Both the position numbers and the translations under genes were made by a program. Source: Pseudomonas sp. ISL-84 (GTDB lineage Bacteria > Bacillota > Bacilli > Bacillales > Cytobacillaceae). Taken from it: a DNA stretch of 64,000 nucleotides. Under the pieces are notes generated by a model. It was not told the DNA's origin and searched no databases. It saw only the letters and a program-made list of their open reading frames with translations. The DNA is taken from assembly GCA_018613035.1 (NCBI GenBank), contig JAGGRA010000064.1, forward strand, positions 1 through 64,000. The letters run 5' to 3'. This document shows positions 8,563 to 16,750 of the stretch, in pieces; within the stretch, counting starts at the first letter, position 1, and the number at the start of each line of letters is the position of its first letter.

Positions 8563-8753
8563 ATAAGCGGAGATTTTTCGGTTAGACTGCAGAATAGAGC
8601 TCGGTTCGGGGTATATAAGCGGAGTTTTTCCGATTAAGTAAAGAAAAATTACCCATTTCCTCGTTTTTCAAGTCACTAGTCGGAATCTTTCCGCCTATTT
8701 AAGCTATTTTCAGTGCTATTTCCTAATTAAGAGAAATTTCTCCGCTTATTTAT
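8563..8753. repeat. four-copy ATAAGCGGAG motif array, two direct and two inverted
   Basis: Direct copies start at 8563 and 8615 (ATAAGCGGAGATTTTTCGG and ATAAGCGGAGTTTTTCCG). Inverted copies are at 8678-8701 and 8728-8753. The start-to-start distance in both pairs is about 52 bp. The whole block is a large, very imperfect palindrome. Confidence 0.75.
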
Positions 8754-8824
8754 CAAACTCGCTTTATTGTCTAATGACTTGTACAACTTACGGGAGGGGG
8801 GAATAAGTGAAAAAAAGATAATAC

Positions 8825-8865
8825 AAAAAAGGCTTAGAGATGCCAAAAATATCTAAGCCTTTTTT
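8825..8865. terminator. bidirectional terminator, end of the rsbR-like transcript
   Basis: AGGCTTAGA (8830-8838) pairs with TCTAAGCCT (8852-8860). A-run before and T-run after make it effective in both directions. Confidence 0.85.
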
Positions 8866-8940
8866 GACTGTAAAAATATCCTGTGAATTGTGTTGTGAAA
8901 TTTATGTGATTTGCTATCTGATTAGGTCTGTGAATGAACG

Positions 8941-8986
8941 TTTTGCACCCCAAGTAAACCCGTTAAGGCCAGCTTCATCGTGTTTT
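8941..8986. repeat. right copy of the shared 3'-UTR element (inverted to 8331-8379)
   Basis: Lies 4 bp beyond the stop of the RsbR paralogue and reads in its sense direction as AAAAACACGATGAAG...GGGTTTACTT...GGTGCAAAA. Confidence 0.75.
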
Positions 8987-8989
8987 TTA

Positions 8990-9835
8990 TTAGCCGGGTA
9001 TGAGGCTGGCTGATTTGATCGAACTTGAGAGTGTAGACTTAATGCTTACGTGATCAAATGAAAGACCGAGCTGGACAGCGGTCTGGGCGATTTCAGGCCT
9101 TAACCCGGAGATTGTGGTCTTTACTCCGATGAGGCTTAACGCTTCAATCAATTGGAATAACTGATGGGCCACCATTGTGTCGATCATGACAACACCTGAA
9201 AGATCCATGAATAGCTGATTCACACCCAGTTTATTGCATTGCTGAAGGGTATTTTCAAGCATGCTCTTTGCCCGGGCTGTGTCAATATCCCCAACGAGCG
9301 GCAATAGGGCGATGTCTTGAGTTAAAGAGATGACGGGAGAACTTAATTCACGGATTAAATCCTGCTGGGCCTCCAGCCTTTTTTGGGAATGGTTATTATA
9401 CTCTTCCGTGAACCACGTGACCACTTCACTAAAAGACTTCACTACAATCCGGCGCCAAGTAGTTACCTGGCTGCAATCAAACTGGCCTTTATTTGTTTCA
9501 GTAAACTCATCTATTAAATTCAAATACTGCTCCTGAGTTGTAAAAAATTCACGGAGAATTGATTGCAATGGCGTGCTAAGGTGTCCTTCATCCTGCGCTA
9601 CTTTTACAATCCATTTTTCGAAGTCATTGAAGAATGACTCTTCGTCTTTATTAAAGACTTCACAGAACTTTTGATGAAATTCATAGTTTTGCTGTTTAAC
9701 GCTTTCAATAATGGCCGGGTCGTTGGAGCTATAGATTCCAGCGTTATCGCCTTTTTCCAGATTTTTATACCATTCTTCTGTCAATTGCCTCGTTTTCTCC
9801 AGTAAAAATTGATATAGGTCCTTATTACGATGCAT
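8990..9835 (-). CDS. RsbR paralogue, STAS-domain stressosome protein
   Basis: A 281-residue protein. The N-terminal 140 residues are a helical, globin-like RsbR_N sensor domain without visible haem ligands that I can confirm. The C-terminal STAS domain begins near PVISLTQDIALLPLVGDID and contains the motif DLSGVVMIDTMVAHQLFQL. The Thr in IDTMVA corresponds to the RsbT-phosphorylated threonine region of RsbR proteins. In Bacillus such proteins form the stressosome with RsbS and RsbT and trigger the SigB general stress response. I place the start at the ATG 9835, with AAGGGGAG 7 nt upstream; a TTG at 9859 overlaps that site. No rsb partners lie nearby. Confidence 0.88.
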   Translation of the reverse strand: MHRNKDLYQFLLEKTRQLTEEWYKNLEKGDNAGIYSSNDPAIIESVKQQNYEFHQKFCEVFNKDEESFFNDFEKWIVKVAQDEGHLSTPLQSILREFFTTQEQYLNLIDEFTETNKGQFDCSQVTTWRRIVVKSFSEVVTWFTEEYNNHSQKRLEAQQDLIRELSSPVISLTQDIALLPLVGDIDTARAKSMLENTLQQCNKLGVNQLFMDLSGVVMIDTMVAHQLFQLIEALSLIGVKTTISGLRPEIAQTAVQLGLSFDHVSIKSTLSSSIKSASLIPG

Positions 9836-9916
9836 CCTATGACTCCCCTTACCGTTCAAATTCTTCTATTAATATTTTAACTTATGAGGAAAAAAGTGTC
9901 GATTTTAAACCACTCA

Positions 9917-11227
9917 TTAGCTATTTTTCACAACGATATGGCTACCTGTATGCTTGTAGTTTACTTCTTGTTTAGGAAGCAGCATGCATAGGGCTGAAGC
10001 GCCAATCAGCAGAATAATGGAAGCTATAAAAGAAATATCATAGCTTCCTGTCAAATCAAATAATACACCCGGGACGAAGGAACCCAGCGCAGATCCAAGC
10101 TGGTGGCTGAGATAAATCCAGCCGATAACTGCACCGACTGAGAGGTGTTTGAAGTATTCGGTTGCCAGCTTCATGGTTGGAGCTACCGTTGCAAAATTCA
10201 CGACACCAAAGCTGATCGCAAATAGAATCAGCAGATGTGATTCTGAGATGAAGAAGCCAAACAAGGAAGCATCATTAACAATGATTAATAACAGAACAAT
10301 CGTAAGAGCTCTCACTCCGTATAAAAAAGCCAATATCCTTTTGCAATTCCACCGGTCTGCCAGGAACCCGGAAACGACTGTGCCCAAAATATTAAAGCCG
10401 GCCAGCAAGCTGACAGCTGCTCCTGTAATGCCCGGTGTAAAACCGCAATACTGTGCAAAAGGTATAAGGTGCGTATCCATCAAACCTGTCGTTGTGACGC
10501 CGCAGACGAAAAACGGAAGCATGAGAAACAGGAATTCTTTACGCTTCATAAGCTGGAAGATTGATAGAGTTGCTTTTAGGGCTTCTGTGCCGCCGTTCTT
10601 ACTGCTTTCTGTGTCTTCCTTGGCGCCATAGGCTTTTATGTTAATGTCACCTGGATTCGATCGGACAAACAGGATAAGCAGCGGAAACACGACTAAAATC
10701 AGAAAACAGCCTAATACCATAACGGTCATTTTCCATCCGATCTGGTCGATAAGAAACAAGGACAGCGGGACGAGAACGAGCTGACCAGCTGCCGTTCCGG
10801 CGGACATGAGCCCCATGGCCATCCCCTTTTTATCCGCAAACCAATTCGCCACAGCTATCGTTCCCGCCACATTGGAGGCACCGCCAAAGCCAATGGACGC
10901 AATAACCCCATATATGATCATCAGCTGGACAGGATCGGTTGTGAAGAAGGTGAGAATCGTAGATAAACCAATCAGCAAAATGCTGCAGGATAATATGTAG
11001 CGGATCCCATACTTATCAATCAGCCTGCCGACATAGGGCTGGGAAAGAGCGAACACGATATAGCTGATAAACGCAACTAACGAAATGACGCTGCGATTCG
11101 TGGAGAATTCAGTCTCCCACGGTGTCATAAAAGCCCCAAACGAAAGCCTCACCCCTTGTGCGGCCAGCAAAGCAACAAACGTCAAAATCAAAATCACCCA
11201 AGCATAATGAACCCTCAAACGCTGCAC
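9917..11227 (-). CDS. MFS transporter, monocarboxylate/oxalate-formate type
   Basis: A 436-residue, 12-helix major facilitator. It begins HYAWVILILTFVALLAAQG, typical of the oxalate:formate antiporter/monocarboxylate branch. The GRLIDKYGIRYIL loop between helices 2 and 3 is the family signature, repeated as FLADRWNCKRIL before helix 9. The substrate is uncertain. The best start is the GTG at 11227, with AGAAGG 8 nt upstream. The frame continues to 11257, but that start lies inside a palindromic repeat (11251-11292), which seems to have inserted next to the promoter. It stands alone. Confidence 0.82.
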   Translation of the reverse strand: MQRLRVHYAWVILILTFVALLAAQGVRLSFGAFMTPWETEFSTNRSVISLVAFISYIVFALSQPYVGRLIDKYGIRYILSCSILLIGLSTILTFFTTDPVQLMIIYGVIASIGFGGASNVAGTIAVANWFADKKGMAMGLMSAGTAAGQLVLVPLSLFLIDQIGWKMTVMVLGCFLILVVFPLLILFVRSNPGDINIKAYGAKEDTESSKNGGTEALKATLSIFQLMKRKEFLFLMLPFFVCGVTTTGLMDTHLIPFAQYCGFTPGITGAAVSLLAGFNILGTVVSGFLADRWNCKRILAFLYGVRALTIVLLLIIVNDASLFGFFISESHLLILFAISFGVVNFATVAPTMKLATEYFKHLSVGAVIGWIYLSHQLGSALGSFVPGVLFDLTGSYDISFIASIILLIGASALCMLLPKQEVNYKHTGSHIVVKNS

Positions 11228-11250
11228 AATGTAAACCTTCTTTCTGGTGA

Positions 11251-11292
11251 CAGGCACCTATACCAGTCGGCCTCAACTGGTATAGGTGCCCG
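11251..11292. repeat. dispersed palindrome, copy A
   Basis: GGCACCTATACCAGT (11253-11267), 8-nt loop, ACTGGTATAGGTGCC (11276-11290). It shares the CCTATACCA core with copies at 11381, 12684 and 17903. It abuts the MFS gene start. Confidence 0.85.
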
Positions 11293-11380
11293 GTACTTTT
11301 TTATCCATAATCATACCATAAAATAGTCATATTCTTCGGAATTTTGGCGATAGATGGATGCTTATAGATAAATACAGAAG

Positions 11381-11429
11381 GTGCCAGGTACCTATACCAC
11401 TTCCGTTAAGTGGTATAGGTACCTGGCAC
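11381..11429. repeat. dispersed palindrome, copy B
   Basis: Perfect 22-bp arms (11381-11402 and 11408-11429) beginning GTGCCAGGTACC, 5-nt loop. It lies 6 bp after the stop of the methyltransferase gene on the minus strand and could act as its transcript end, although no T-run follows. Confidence 0.9.
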
Positions 11430-11434
11430 TTAGT

Positions 11435-12628
11435 TCATAGCTTTTGTATAAACGCGACCTTGAGGTAGTCTCCCTCTTTGAATTCCTTGATTGTGCGAAA
11501 GTCTTCCGGGAGGGTGAATTCTTCAAGGATTTTGTATCGGTCCCCTGTTTGCCCGAACGCTTTTTTAATAAAATCTTTGAATTTTTTCATGTTAAAGGTG
11601 CTGCAGTTGGATGAAGCGACGATAATGCCGTTCTTTTCTGTGATTTGGATGGCTTGTTCGAGCAGCTCCGGATAATCCTTTCTCGCACTGAACGTATGCT
11701 TTTTGGACCTGGCAAAGCTAGGCGGATCCAGGATGACCATATCAAACTTCAGCTGCTTGCGGACCGCATATTTAAAGTAGTTAAAAACATCTTCAACGAT
11801 TATATCCTGCGCTTCATAGTCAATGCCATTGACGCTGAACATTTCGATCGTTTTGCTTTTGCTGCGGTTTGCCAGGTCAACACTTGTTGTCTTTGATGCC
11901 CCGCCCAAAGCGGCAGCAACTGAAAAAGCCCCCGTATAAGAAAACGTATTTAAAACGGTTTTGCCTTCCGCATACTTGTCCCTGATTGTTTTCCTGACAT
12001 GTCTTTGGTCAAGGAAGACGCCGACCATGGCACCTTCATTCAGATAGATCGGATAGTTAATCCCGTTCTCTTTCACCATCAGCGGAAAGGATGCCCGCTC
12101 TCCTGCTACAAAATCATCATCCTCCATATAGGTGCCTTTCACGGCAAAGCGCTTCTTCTCATAAAGGCCTTTCACATCGGCTGTCTTCATGAGGGCTTCT
12201 ACAACCGTTTTCTTAAATGTGTAAACCCCTTCACTGTACCAGCTGATGACATAAAAACCATCATAATAATCAATCGTGATGCCTCCAATCCCATCGCCTT
12301 CCCCATTGAAAACCCGAAAAGCGGTTGTATCCGGATCGCTGAAAAGTGCTGCACGCCTTTCGAAGGCTGTTTTAATCTTCTTTGCAAAAAACGTTTCGTC
12401 GAGAGGTTCCTGCTGATTGCGTGTCAGCACCCAGCCTCTCCCTTTATTTTGCTTGCCATAGTAGCCTTTGCCGATAAAACGGTAATTCTCATCCACAAGC
12501 TCAATCATTGCACCCTCTTCAATCCCCTTCGGAAGCCGCTGAACAGACTCCTCTGTCACCAGCGGATACCCTGATTGAAAATTCTTTTTATATTTTGACG
12601 CCACCGTTAATCTAATCGCTTTACTCAT
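11435..12628 (-). CDS. rlmI: class I rRNA (cytosine-C5) methyltransferase, RlmI/PUA family
   Basis: A 397-residue enzyme. Residues 1-75 form a PUA-type RNA-binding domain (MIELVDENYRFIGKGYYG). An EEHEA-like middle segment follows, then the Rossmann methyltransferase with motif I VLNTFSYTGAFSVAAALGG and the catalytic-loop motif VILDPPSFARSKK. RlmI methylates 23S rRNA C1962 in E. coli; I infer a similar target. The ATG at 12628 is preferred over an in-frame TTG at 12640. The gene is bracketed by two copies of the GTGCCAGGTACC palindrome (11381 and 12684), which makes it look like a discrete cassette. Confidence 0.82.
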   Translation of the reverse strand: MSKAIRLTVASKYKKNFQSGYPLVTEESVQRLPKGIEEGAMIELVDENYRFIGKGYYGKQNKGRGWVLTRNQQEPLDETFFAKKIKTAFERRAALFSDPDTTAFRVFNGEGDGIGGITIDYYDGFYVISWYSEGVYTFKKTVVEALMKTADVKGLYEKKRFAVKGTYMEDDDFVAGERASFPLMVKENGINYPIYLNEGAMVGVFLDQRHVRKTIRDKYAEGKTVLNTFSYTGAFSVAAALGGASKTTSVDLANRSKSKTIEMFSVNGIDYEAQDIIVEDVFNYFKYAVRKQLKFDMVILDPPSFARSKKHTFSARKDYPELLEQAIQITEKNGIIVASSNCSTFNMKKFKDFIKKAFGQTGDRYKILEEFTLPEDFRTIKEFKEGDYLKVAFIQKL

Positions 12629-12683
12629 GCGTTCACCCAATCATTTTTTAATGTACTGTCATTGTAGTATTTTAACATTAAAA

Positions 12684-12732
12684 GTGCCAGGTACCTATAC
12701 CAGTTGACTGAACTGGTATAGGTACCTGGCAC
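12684..12732. repeat. dispersed palindrome, copy C
   Basis: Perfect 22-bp arms (12684-12705 and 12711-12732) with loop GACTG; arms begin GTGCCAGGTACC. It lies 55 bp before the rlmI start, in its promoter region. Confidence 0.9.
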
Positions 12733-12772
12733 CAACAGGATCCCATTTTTCGCCTTTATTCGGCATTTTGTT

Positions 12773-12796
12773 TTTCAATCAAACGTTTGATTGAAA
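12773..12796. promoter_or_regulatory. 24-bp perfect palindrome, TetR-like operator candidate
   Basis: The centre is AATCAAACGTTTGATT, with perfect symmetry over 24 bp and no spacer. A nearly identical site is at 59598-59619. The site is about 145 bp upstream of rlmI and behind the dctP 3' end. Confidence 0.6.
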
Positions 12797-12844
12797 GGGC
12801 TGTTATTCCTTCTGGCAACTGAGTTTTTCCCGGGAAATGAATGA

Positions 12845-12885
12845 GAGAATTGTCGAGAGTACAGGGAGGAAGATCGACAATTCTC
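12845..12885. repeat. hairpin with 12-bp stem
   Basis: GAGAATTGTCGA (12845-12856) pairs perfectly with TCGACAATTCTC (12874-12885) around a 17-nt loop. No T-run. It sits 7 bp from the dctP terminator, so it may be part of a tandem terminator. Confidence 0.5.
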
Positions 12886-12891
12886 ATCATA

Positions 12892-12923
12892 AAAGGCCAT
12901 TCCCTATATGGAGAATGGCCTTT
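12892..12923. terminator. terminator of dctP
   Basis: AAAGGCCATTC (12892-12902) and GAATGGCCTTT (12913-12923) form a perfect 11-bp stem 3 bp after the dctP stop. Confidence 0.85.
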
Positions 12924-12926
12924 CGA

Positions 12927-14225
12927 TTATACAGCTTGCTTTGTCTGGTTATCCTGTTTCAACAGCTTCATTTCACTGATAGCTCTTTTACTCTTATTTT
13001 CATCAAATTCATTTTCGCTCTTCGCCACAACAATGGTCGCAATTCCATTTCCAATCAGGTTAACGATCGCTCTGCCTTCACTCATGAAACGGTCAACACC
13101 AAGCAGCAATGCCAAGCCTTCAAGCGGGATAACCTGAAGGGCAGCCATCGTTGACGCAAGGACAATAAATCCGCTTCCTGTAACGCCTGCCGCACCTTTC
13201 GAAGTTAGCATTAACACTAATAGAACCGTAACTTGCTGGCCGATTGTCAAGTCAACACCGAATACCTGCGCAAGGAAAACAACCGCCATCGAAAGGTAGA
13301 TGGATGTACCGTCCAGGTTAAAGGAATACCCAGTTGGAATAACAAGTCCAACAACCGATTTGGAGCAGCCGATGCGCTCCATTTTATCCATCATTCTAGG
13401 AAGCACTGATTCTGAAGAACTTGTACCCAGCACAATCAAAATCTCGTCTTTGATAAACTTCAAATAATTCCAAAGGCTGAATCCGTACATCTTGCAGATA
13501 ATATTTAAAACCACAAAAATAAACAGGGCCATCGTAATGTACACAGACATCATCAGTTTGCCCAGCGGCACCAAAGAAGCCAGGCCAAAGTTTCCGATTG
13601 TATAGGCCATTGCGCCAAATGCACCAATTGGGGCAGCCTTCATCACATAACCAATAATTTTAAAGAATACTAGAGACAGCTTATCCAAAAATTCGGTAAC
13701 GATTTTTCCCTTTTCACCAAGGGCGGCTAATCCTACCCCAAATAAAATAGAGAAAAATAAAACTTGCAGAATATCGCCTTTTGCAAAGGCATCCACCATA
13801 TTATGAGGGACAATATGAGTAACAAACTCGATCCAGTTGATGCCCTCTCCGCCATTTTGCGTATACTGGGATACATCCCCTTTTTCCAGCTCGTTAAAAT
13901 TAAGGCCGGCACCAGGTTTTATGACATTTACAACGATAAGACCGATCATTAAAGCAAGTGTTGTCACAATCTCAAAGTAAATGAATGCTTTGCCGCCAAC
14001 CTTGCCGACTTTTTTCATATCTCCCATTTTTGCAATTCCAAGGACGATGGTTAAGAAAATAATCGGGGCAATGACCATTTTTACTGCGTTAATAAAGGTA
14101 TCGCCTACCGGCTTCATCTCTTTTCCGACTTCAGGCCAAATGAGCCCGACCATTACACCGATAAAAATAGCAGTTAACACTTGAAAGGTTAAATTCTTAT
14201 AAATCCGCTGCTTTTTCAACTTCAT
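12927..14225 (-). CDS. dctP: C4-dicarboxylate:cation symporter (DAACS family)
   Basis: A 432-residue DctA/GltP-type secondary transporter. Hallmarks are the serine-rich loop GTSSSESVLPRM, the ion-binding segment SFNLDGTSIYLSMAV and the helical hairpin region TSKGAAGVTGSGFIVLAST. In B. subtilis the homologue DctP (YdbH) imports succinate, fumarate and malate and is controlled by DctS/DctR, which are encoded just upstream here. The ATG at 14225 has AAAGGAG 5 nt before it; a TTG at 14246 overlaps that site. A probable CcpA site (14263-14276) lies about 40 bp upstream, so carbon catabolite repression is likely. Confidence 0.9.
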   Translation of the reverse strand: MKLKKQRIYKNLTFQVLTAIFIGVMVGLIWPEVGKEMKPVGDTFINAVKMVIAPIIFLTIVLGIAKMGDMKKVGKVGGKAFIYFEIVTTLALMIGLIVVNVIKPGAGLNFNELEKGDVSQYTQNGGEGINWIEFVTHIVPHNMVDAFAKGDILQVLFFSILFGVGLAALGEKGKIVTEFLDKLSLVFFKIIGYVMKAAPIGAFGAMAYTIGNFGLASLVPLGKLMMSVYITMALFIFVVLNIICKMYGFSLWNYLKFIKDEILIVLGTSSSESVLPRMMDKMERIGCSKSVVGLVIPTGYSFNLDGTSIYLSMAVVFLAQVFGVDLTIGQQVTVLLVLMLTSKGAAGVTGSGFIVLASTMAALQVIPLEGLALLLGVDRFMSEGRAIVNLIGNGIATIVVAKSENEFDENKSKRAISEMKLLKQDNQTKQAV

Positions 14226-14262
14226 CTCATCTCCTTTTTCTAACAATTCTTTCTATTAAGAA

Positions 14263-14276
14263 TGATAGCGTTTTCA
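14263..14276 (-). promoter_or_regulatory. candidate CcpA (cre) site upstream of dctP
   Basis: TGATAGCGTTTTCA matches the cre consensus TGWAANCGNTNWCA with one mismatch and lies in the gap between dctR and dctP, 38-51 bp before the dctP start. Repression of dicarboxylate uptake by preferred sugars is known for Bacillus; the site itself is inferred. Confidence 0.55.
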
Positions 14277-14335
14277 GATGAGAGAGAGAAGTTTATGGTC
14301 ATAACGGATGTTTTGTTCATTTTGGTCTCCGTTTT

Positions 14336-15025
14336 TCACTTATTCGTTACATACCGGTTTACGGGTCTCCCCACTCCGCCATATTGGACATCCAGCCTGA
14401 TTGCCCCGCTCTTCTCAAGAAAGTCCAAATAGCGGCGGGCCGTGACCCTGGCAATGCCGATCGCACTGGCTACTTCCTCTGCCGACCGGGGTTCATCCTG
14501 TTTCTGCATAAAGGCTGTAATTTCGTTTAAAGTGAAATCATTCAGGCCTTTGGGCAAATCACTTCGGACTGCATGTCTCTGCCCGGCATAAATAAGGGTG
14601 TCCAGCTGCTCCTGGGAGATTGTTCCTGATTCCTTCAAGCTTTCCCTGTAGTGGCGGTATTTTTCAAGCGCCTGCTGGATTCGATTGAGCTTAAAGGGTT
14701 TAATAATATAATCCCTGGCACCGTTTTGAAGCATTAGCTTAATGGTTTCCTTATCCTTGGCAGCAGAAACGACAATCACATCAGCATTCAGCTTTTGCTT
14801 TCTAAATTCCTGAAGTGTCTGGATTCCGTCCTTTTTTGGCATAAAAATATCTAATATAACCAGATCCGGGTTCAGTTTTTTCACAAGGGAGATGCCTTCC
14901 TCCCCATTCCCGGCCACTGCGATTATCTTAAAGCCCTCCACACTGGTAATAAACTCTTTATTAACCTCCTGGACCATTGGATCATCTTCAATCAGCAGCA
15001 CCCTGATTTCCTCTTTACTCGCCAT
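14336..15025 (-). CDS. dctR: C4-dicarboxylate response regulator
   Basis: A 229-residue CitB/DcuR-type regulator. The receiver domain (residues 5-120) has the acidic pair LIEDDP and phospho-acceptor Asp in LVILDIFMPKKDG. The C-terminal HTH reads EEVASAIGIARVTARRYLDFLE, followed by the GGVGRPVNRY wing typical of this family. The ATG at 15025 has GGAGGGAG upstream and overlaps the end of dctS by 11 bp, so the two are translationally coupled. It should activate dctP when phosphorylated by DctS. Synteny with B. subtilis ydbF-ydbG-ydbH supports the names. Confidence 0.9.
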   Translation of the reverse strand: MASKEEIRVLLIEDDPMVQEVNKEFITSVEGFKIIAVAGNGEEGISLVKKLNPDLVILDIFMPKKDGIQTLQEFRKQKLNADVIVVSAAKDKETIKLMLQNGARDYIIKPFKLNRIQQALEKYRHYRESLKESGTISQEQLDTLIYAGQRHAVRSDLPKGLNDFTLNEITAFMQKQDEPRSAEEVASAIGIARVTARRYLDFLEKSGAIRLDVQYGGVGRPVNRYVTNK

Positions 15026-16616
15026 GTAATTCTCCCTCCGCTTCCATCGGAAAAGTGATCGTGAAGGATGTTCCTTCACCTTGCTTGGTTGCAACCTCTA
15101 TGCTGCCTTCCCCTTTATCTACTATTTGTTTAACCAGAAAAAGCCCGTACCCTGTTCCGCCTGATTTATTCGCTGTGAACCCTTTTTCATAAAGCTTCGG
15201 TAAAATGTCTTTCTCTATGCCGCTTCCATTATCTTCAACCAGAACAGCGCAGATTTCTTCTGTCTGTTCCAGACTAATATCAATCCTTCTATTTTCATGC
15301 TCGGTGTGCTCAAACGCACCAAATGCATTTTCGATCAGATTTCCTAATAGCAAAACAAAGTCATGATGGTCAAGCCGTTTTGGAAATTCTTCAAGATTGC
15401 TGTTTTGATCGATGACCACAGTAATCCCCAGTTCCTTGCCGCGCCTCACTTTACTTAATAAAAGGCCGGCTACAGCATCATTCCTTATTTTATCACTCAG
15501 GAAGTTAGAAATGCTTTCCTGCTCTTCCGACGCATCGAAAGCCAGTTTTAATGCTTTATCTGATTTTCCGAGCTGTATTAATCCTGCAATCGTATGAAGT
15601 TTGTTCATGTGTTCATGGTTTTGAACCCTGAGTGCTTCCACAAAGCTCTTCACCCCAGTCAGCTCCTCCGCAAGCTTGGCCACTTCTGTGCGGTCCTGAA
15701 AAATGGCTACTGCTCCAATCCTTTCATTGTCTTTTCGGATCGGAATCCTGGTGCTTAAGATGACCTTCCCGCTCACAATAATTTGTTCATTATAAACAGC
15801 ACGATTGCTCTCGACGATTTCTGGAAGTCTCGTATCTTTTAAAACGTTTCTGATATTTTCACCCACAACATTTCCTGTCACGTTAAAGATTTTCTTTGCT
15901 TTTTCATTAAAAACGGTTATATTTTCCTGATTGTCAATGGCAATGACGCCCTCATTAATTGAATGGAAGGTTGCCGTTCTTTCCTCAAGCATTCTTTTAA
16001 TTTCATAGGGCTCGAGCTGGAACATCTGCTTTTTAATATGGTTCGCAAGCATTAAAGAGCCAATTAGCCCAAATATGAGCGTCAGCATCACAATAATGGT
16101 GATGTCATCGATTAATTCATCTATAATCTCGCTAAAAGAGGGTACCTTATTGCCCACAACCACAACACCAATCTGATTCAGGCTGTTATCTTTTATAGGG
16201 ATGAAAGCCCGAATAAAGGTTCCGGCCTCCCCCTTTGCCTTGGAAAAATAAATATGCTCCGCAAAGGCTGGCTTTTCATCCTCGCCTTCAGATGGCTGGC
16301 CAATCATTTCTTTTACCGGGTGGGAATATCTGATGCGCTGCATATTCATGATAACAATATAGTCTGTTTCATTGATGATCCGGATTTCCTCTGCCACCTT
16401 ATTAACTGTCTTCCAGCCTTGTGGCTGCAGAATTCCCTCTTTCACATCTGACAGCTCAGCCACCGTTCTGGCTGTGTTCATGGATCGGATCCGGAGTTCC
16501 TTTTCTTCCTTTTCCTGTATATTTGAAATGATAACCATTCCGCCAATCAAAAGGGAAAAAATAACGATGGTATAAGATAGAATGGTAATTTTCCAGCGGA
16601 TAGGCATTTGTTTCAA
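15015..16616 (-). CDS. dctS: C4-dicarboxylate sensor histidine kinase
   Basis: A 533-residue CitA/DcuS-type kinase. A first membrane helix (about residues 10-32) and a second (about 165-190) flank an extracytoplasmic PAS-like (sCache) sensor. A cytoplasmic PAS domain follows (INEGVIAIDNQENITVFNEKA). The Spo0B-like phosphoacceptor motif is NHEHMNKLHTI. The ATPase has NLIENAFGAFE, DNGSGIE and GTGYGLFLVK. The frame opens at 16715, but a TTG at 16616 has an excellent AGAAGGGAGG site 9 nt upstream; I choose it. Genes dctS and dctR overlap. The divergent dctB probably encodes an accessory ligand-binding partner. Confidence 0.88.
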   Translation of the reverse strand: MKQMPIRWKITILSYTIVIFSLLIGGMVIISNIQEKEEKELRIRSMNTARTVAELSDVKEGILQPQGWKTVNKVAEEIRIINETDYIVIMNMQRIRYSHPVKEMIGQPSEGEDEKPAFAEHIYFSKAKGEAGTFIRAFIPIKDNSLNQIGVVVVGNKVPSFSEIIDELIDDITIIVMLTLIFGLIGSLMLANHIKKQMFQLEPYEIKRMLEERTATFHSINEGVIAIDNQENITVFNEKAKKIFNVTGNVVGENIRNVLKDTRLPEIVESNRAVYNEQIIVSGKVILSTRIPIRKDNERIGAVAIFQDRTEVAKLAEELTGVKSFVEALRVQNHEHMNKLHTIAGLIQLGKSDKALKLAFDASEEQESISNFLSDKIRNDAVAGLLLSKVRRGKELGITVVIDQNSNLEEFPKRLDHHDFVLLLGNLIENAFGAFEHTEHENRRIDISLEQTEEICAVLVEDNGSGIEKDILPKLYEKGFTANKSGGTGYGLFLVKQIVDKGEGSIEVATKQGEGTSFTITFPMEAEGELHGE

Positions 16617-16750
16617 TTGAGGGAACCTCCCTTCTCTCACTAGCATCTTTACGGTTCTGTTTCTTCTAAGTATGATAACATTAAAGTGATTTTTCATGAG
16701 TTTGTTTTTTCGCACTCATGGCAAGATGAACCAATCGGGCTTGGGCTTTT

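Larger units (their letters stand above)
8305..8989. other. long non-coding region between convergent genes
   Basis: No gene is supported in these 685 bp. The region is symmetric: similar 45-50-nt elements follow each gene (8331-8379 and, inverted, 8941-8986), then a strong terminator on each side (8397-8440 and 8825-8865). The untranscribed middle holds two direct and two inverted copies of an ATAAGCGGAG motif. The three structures are listed separately. Confidence 0.85.
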
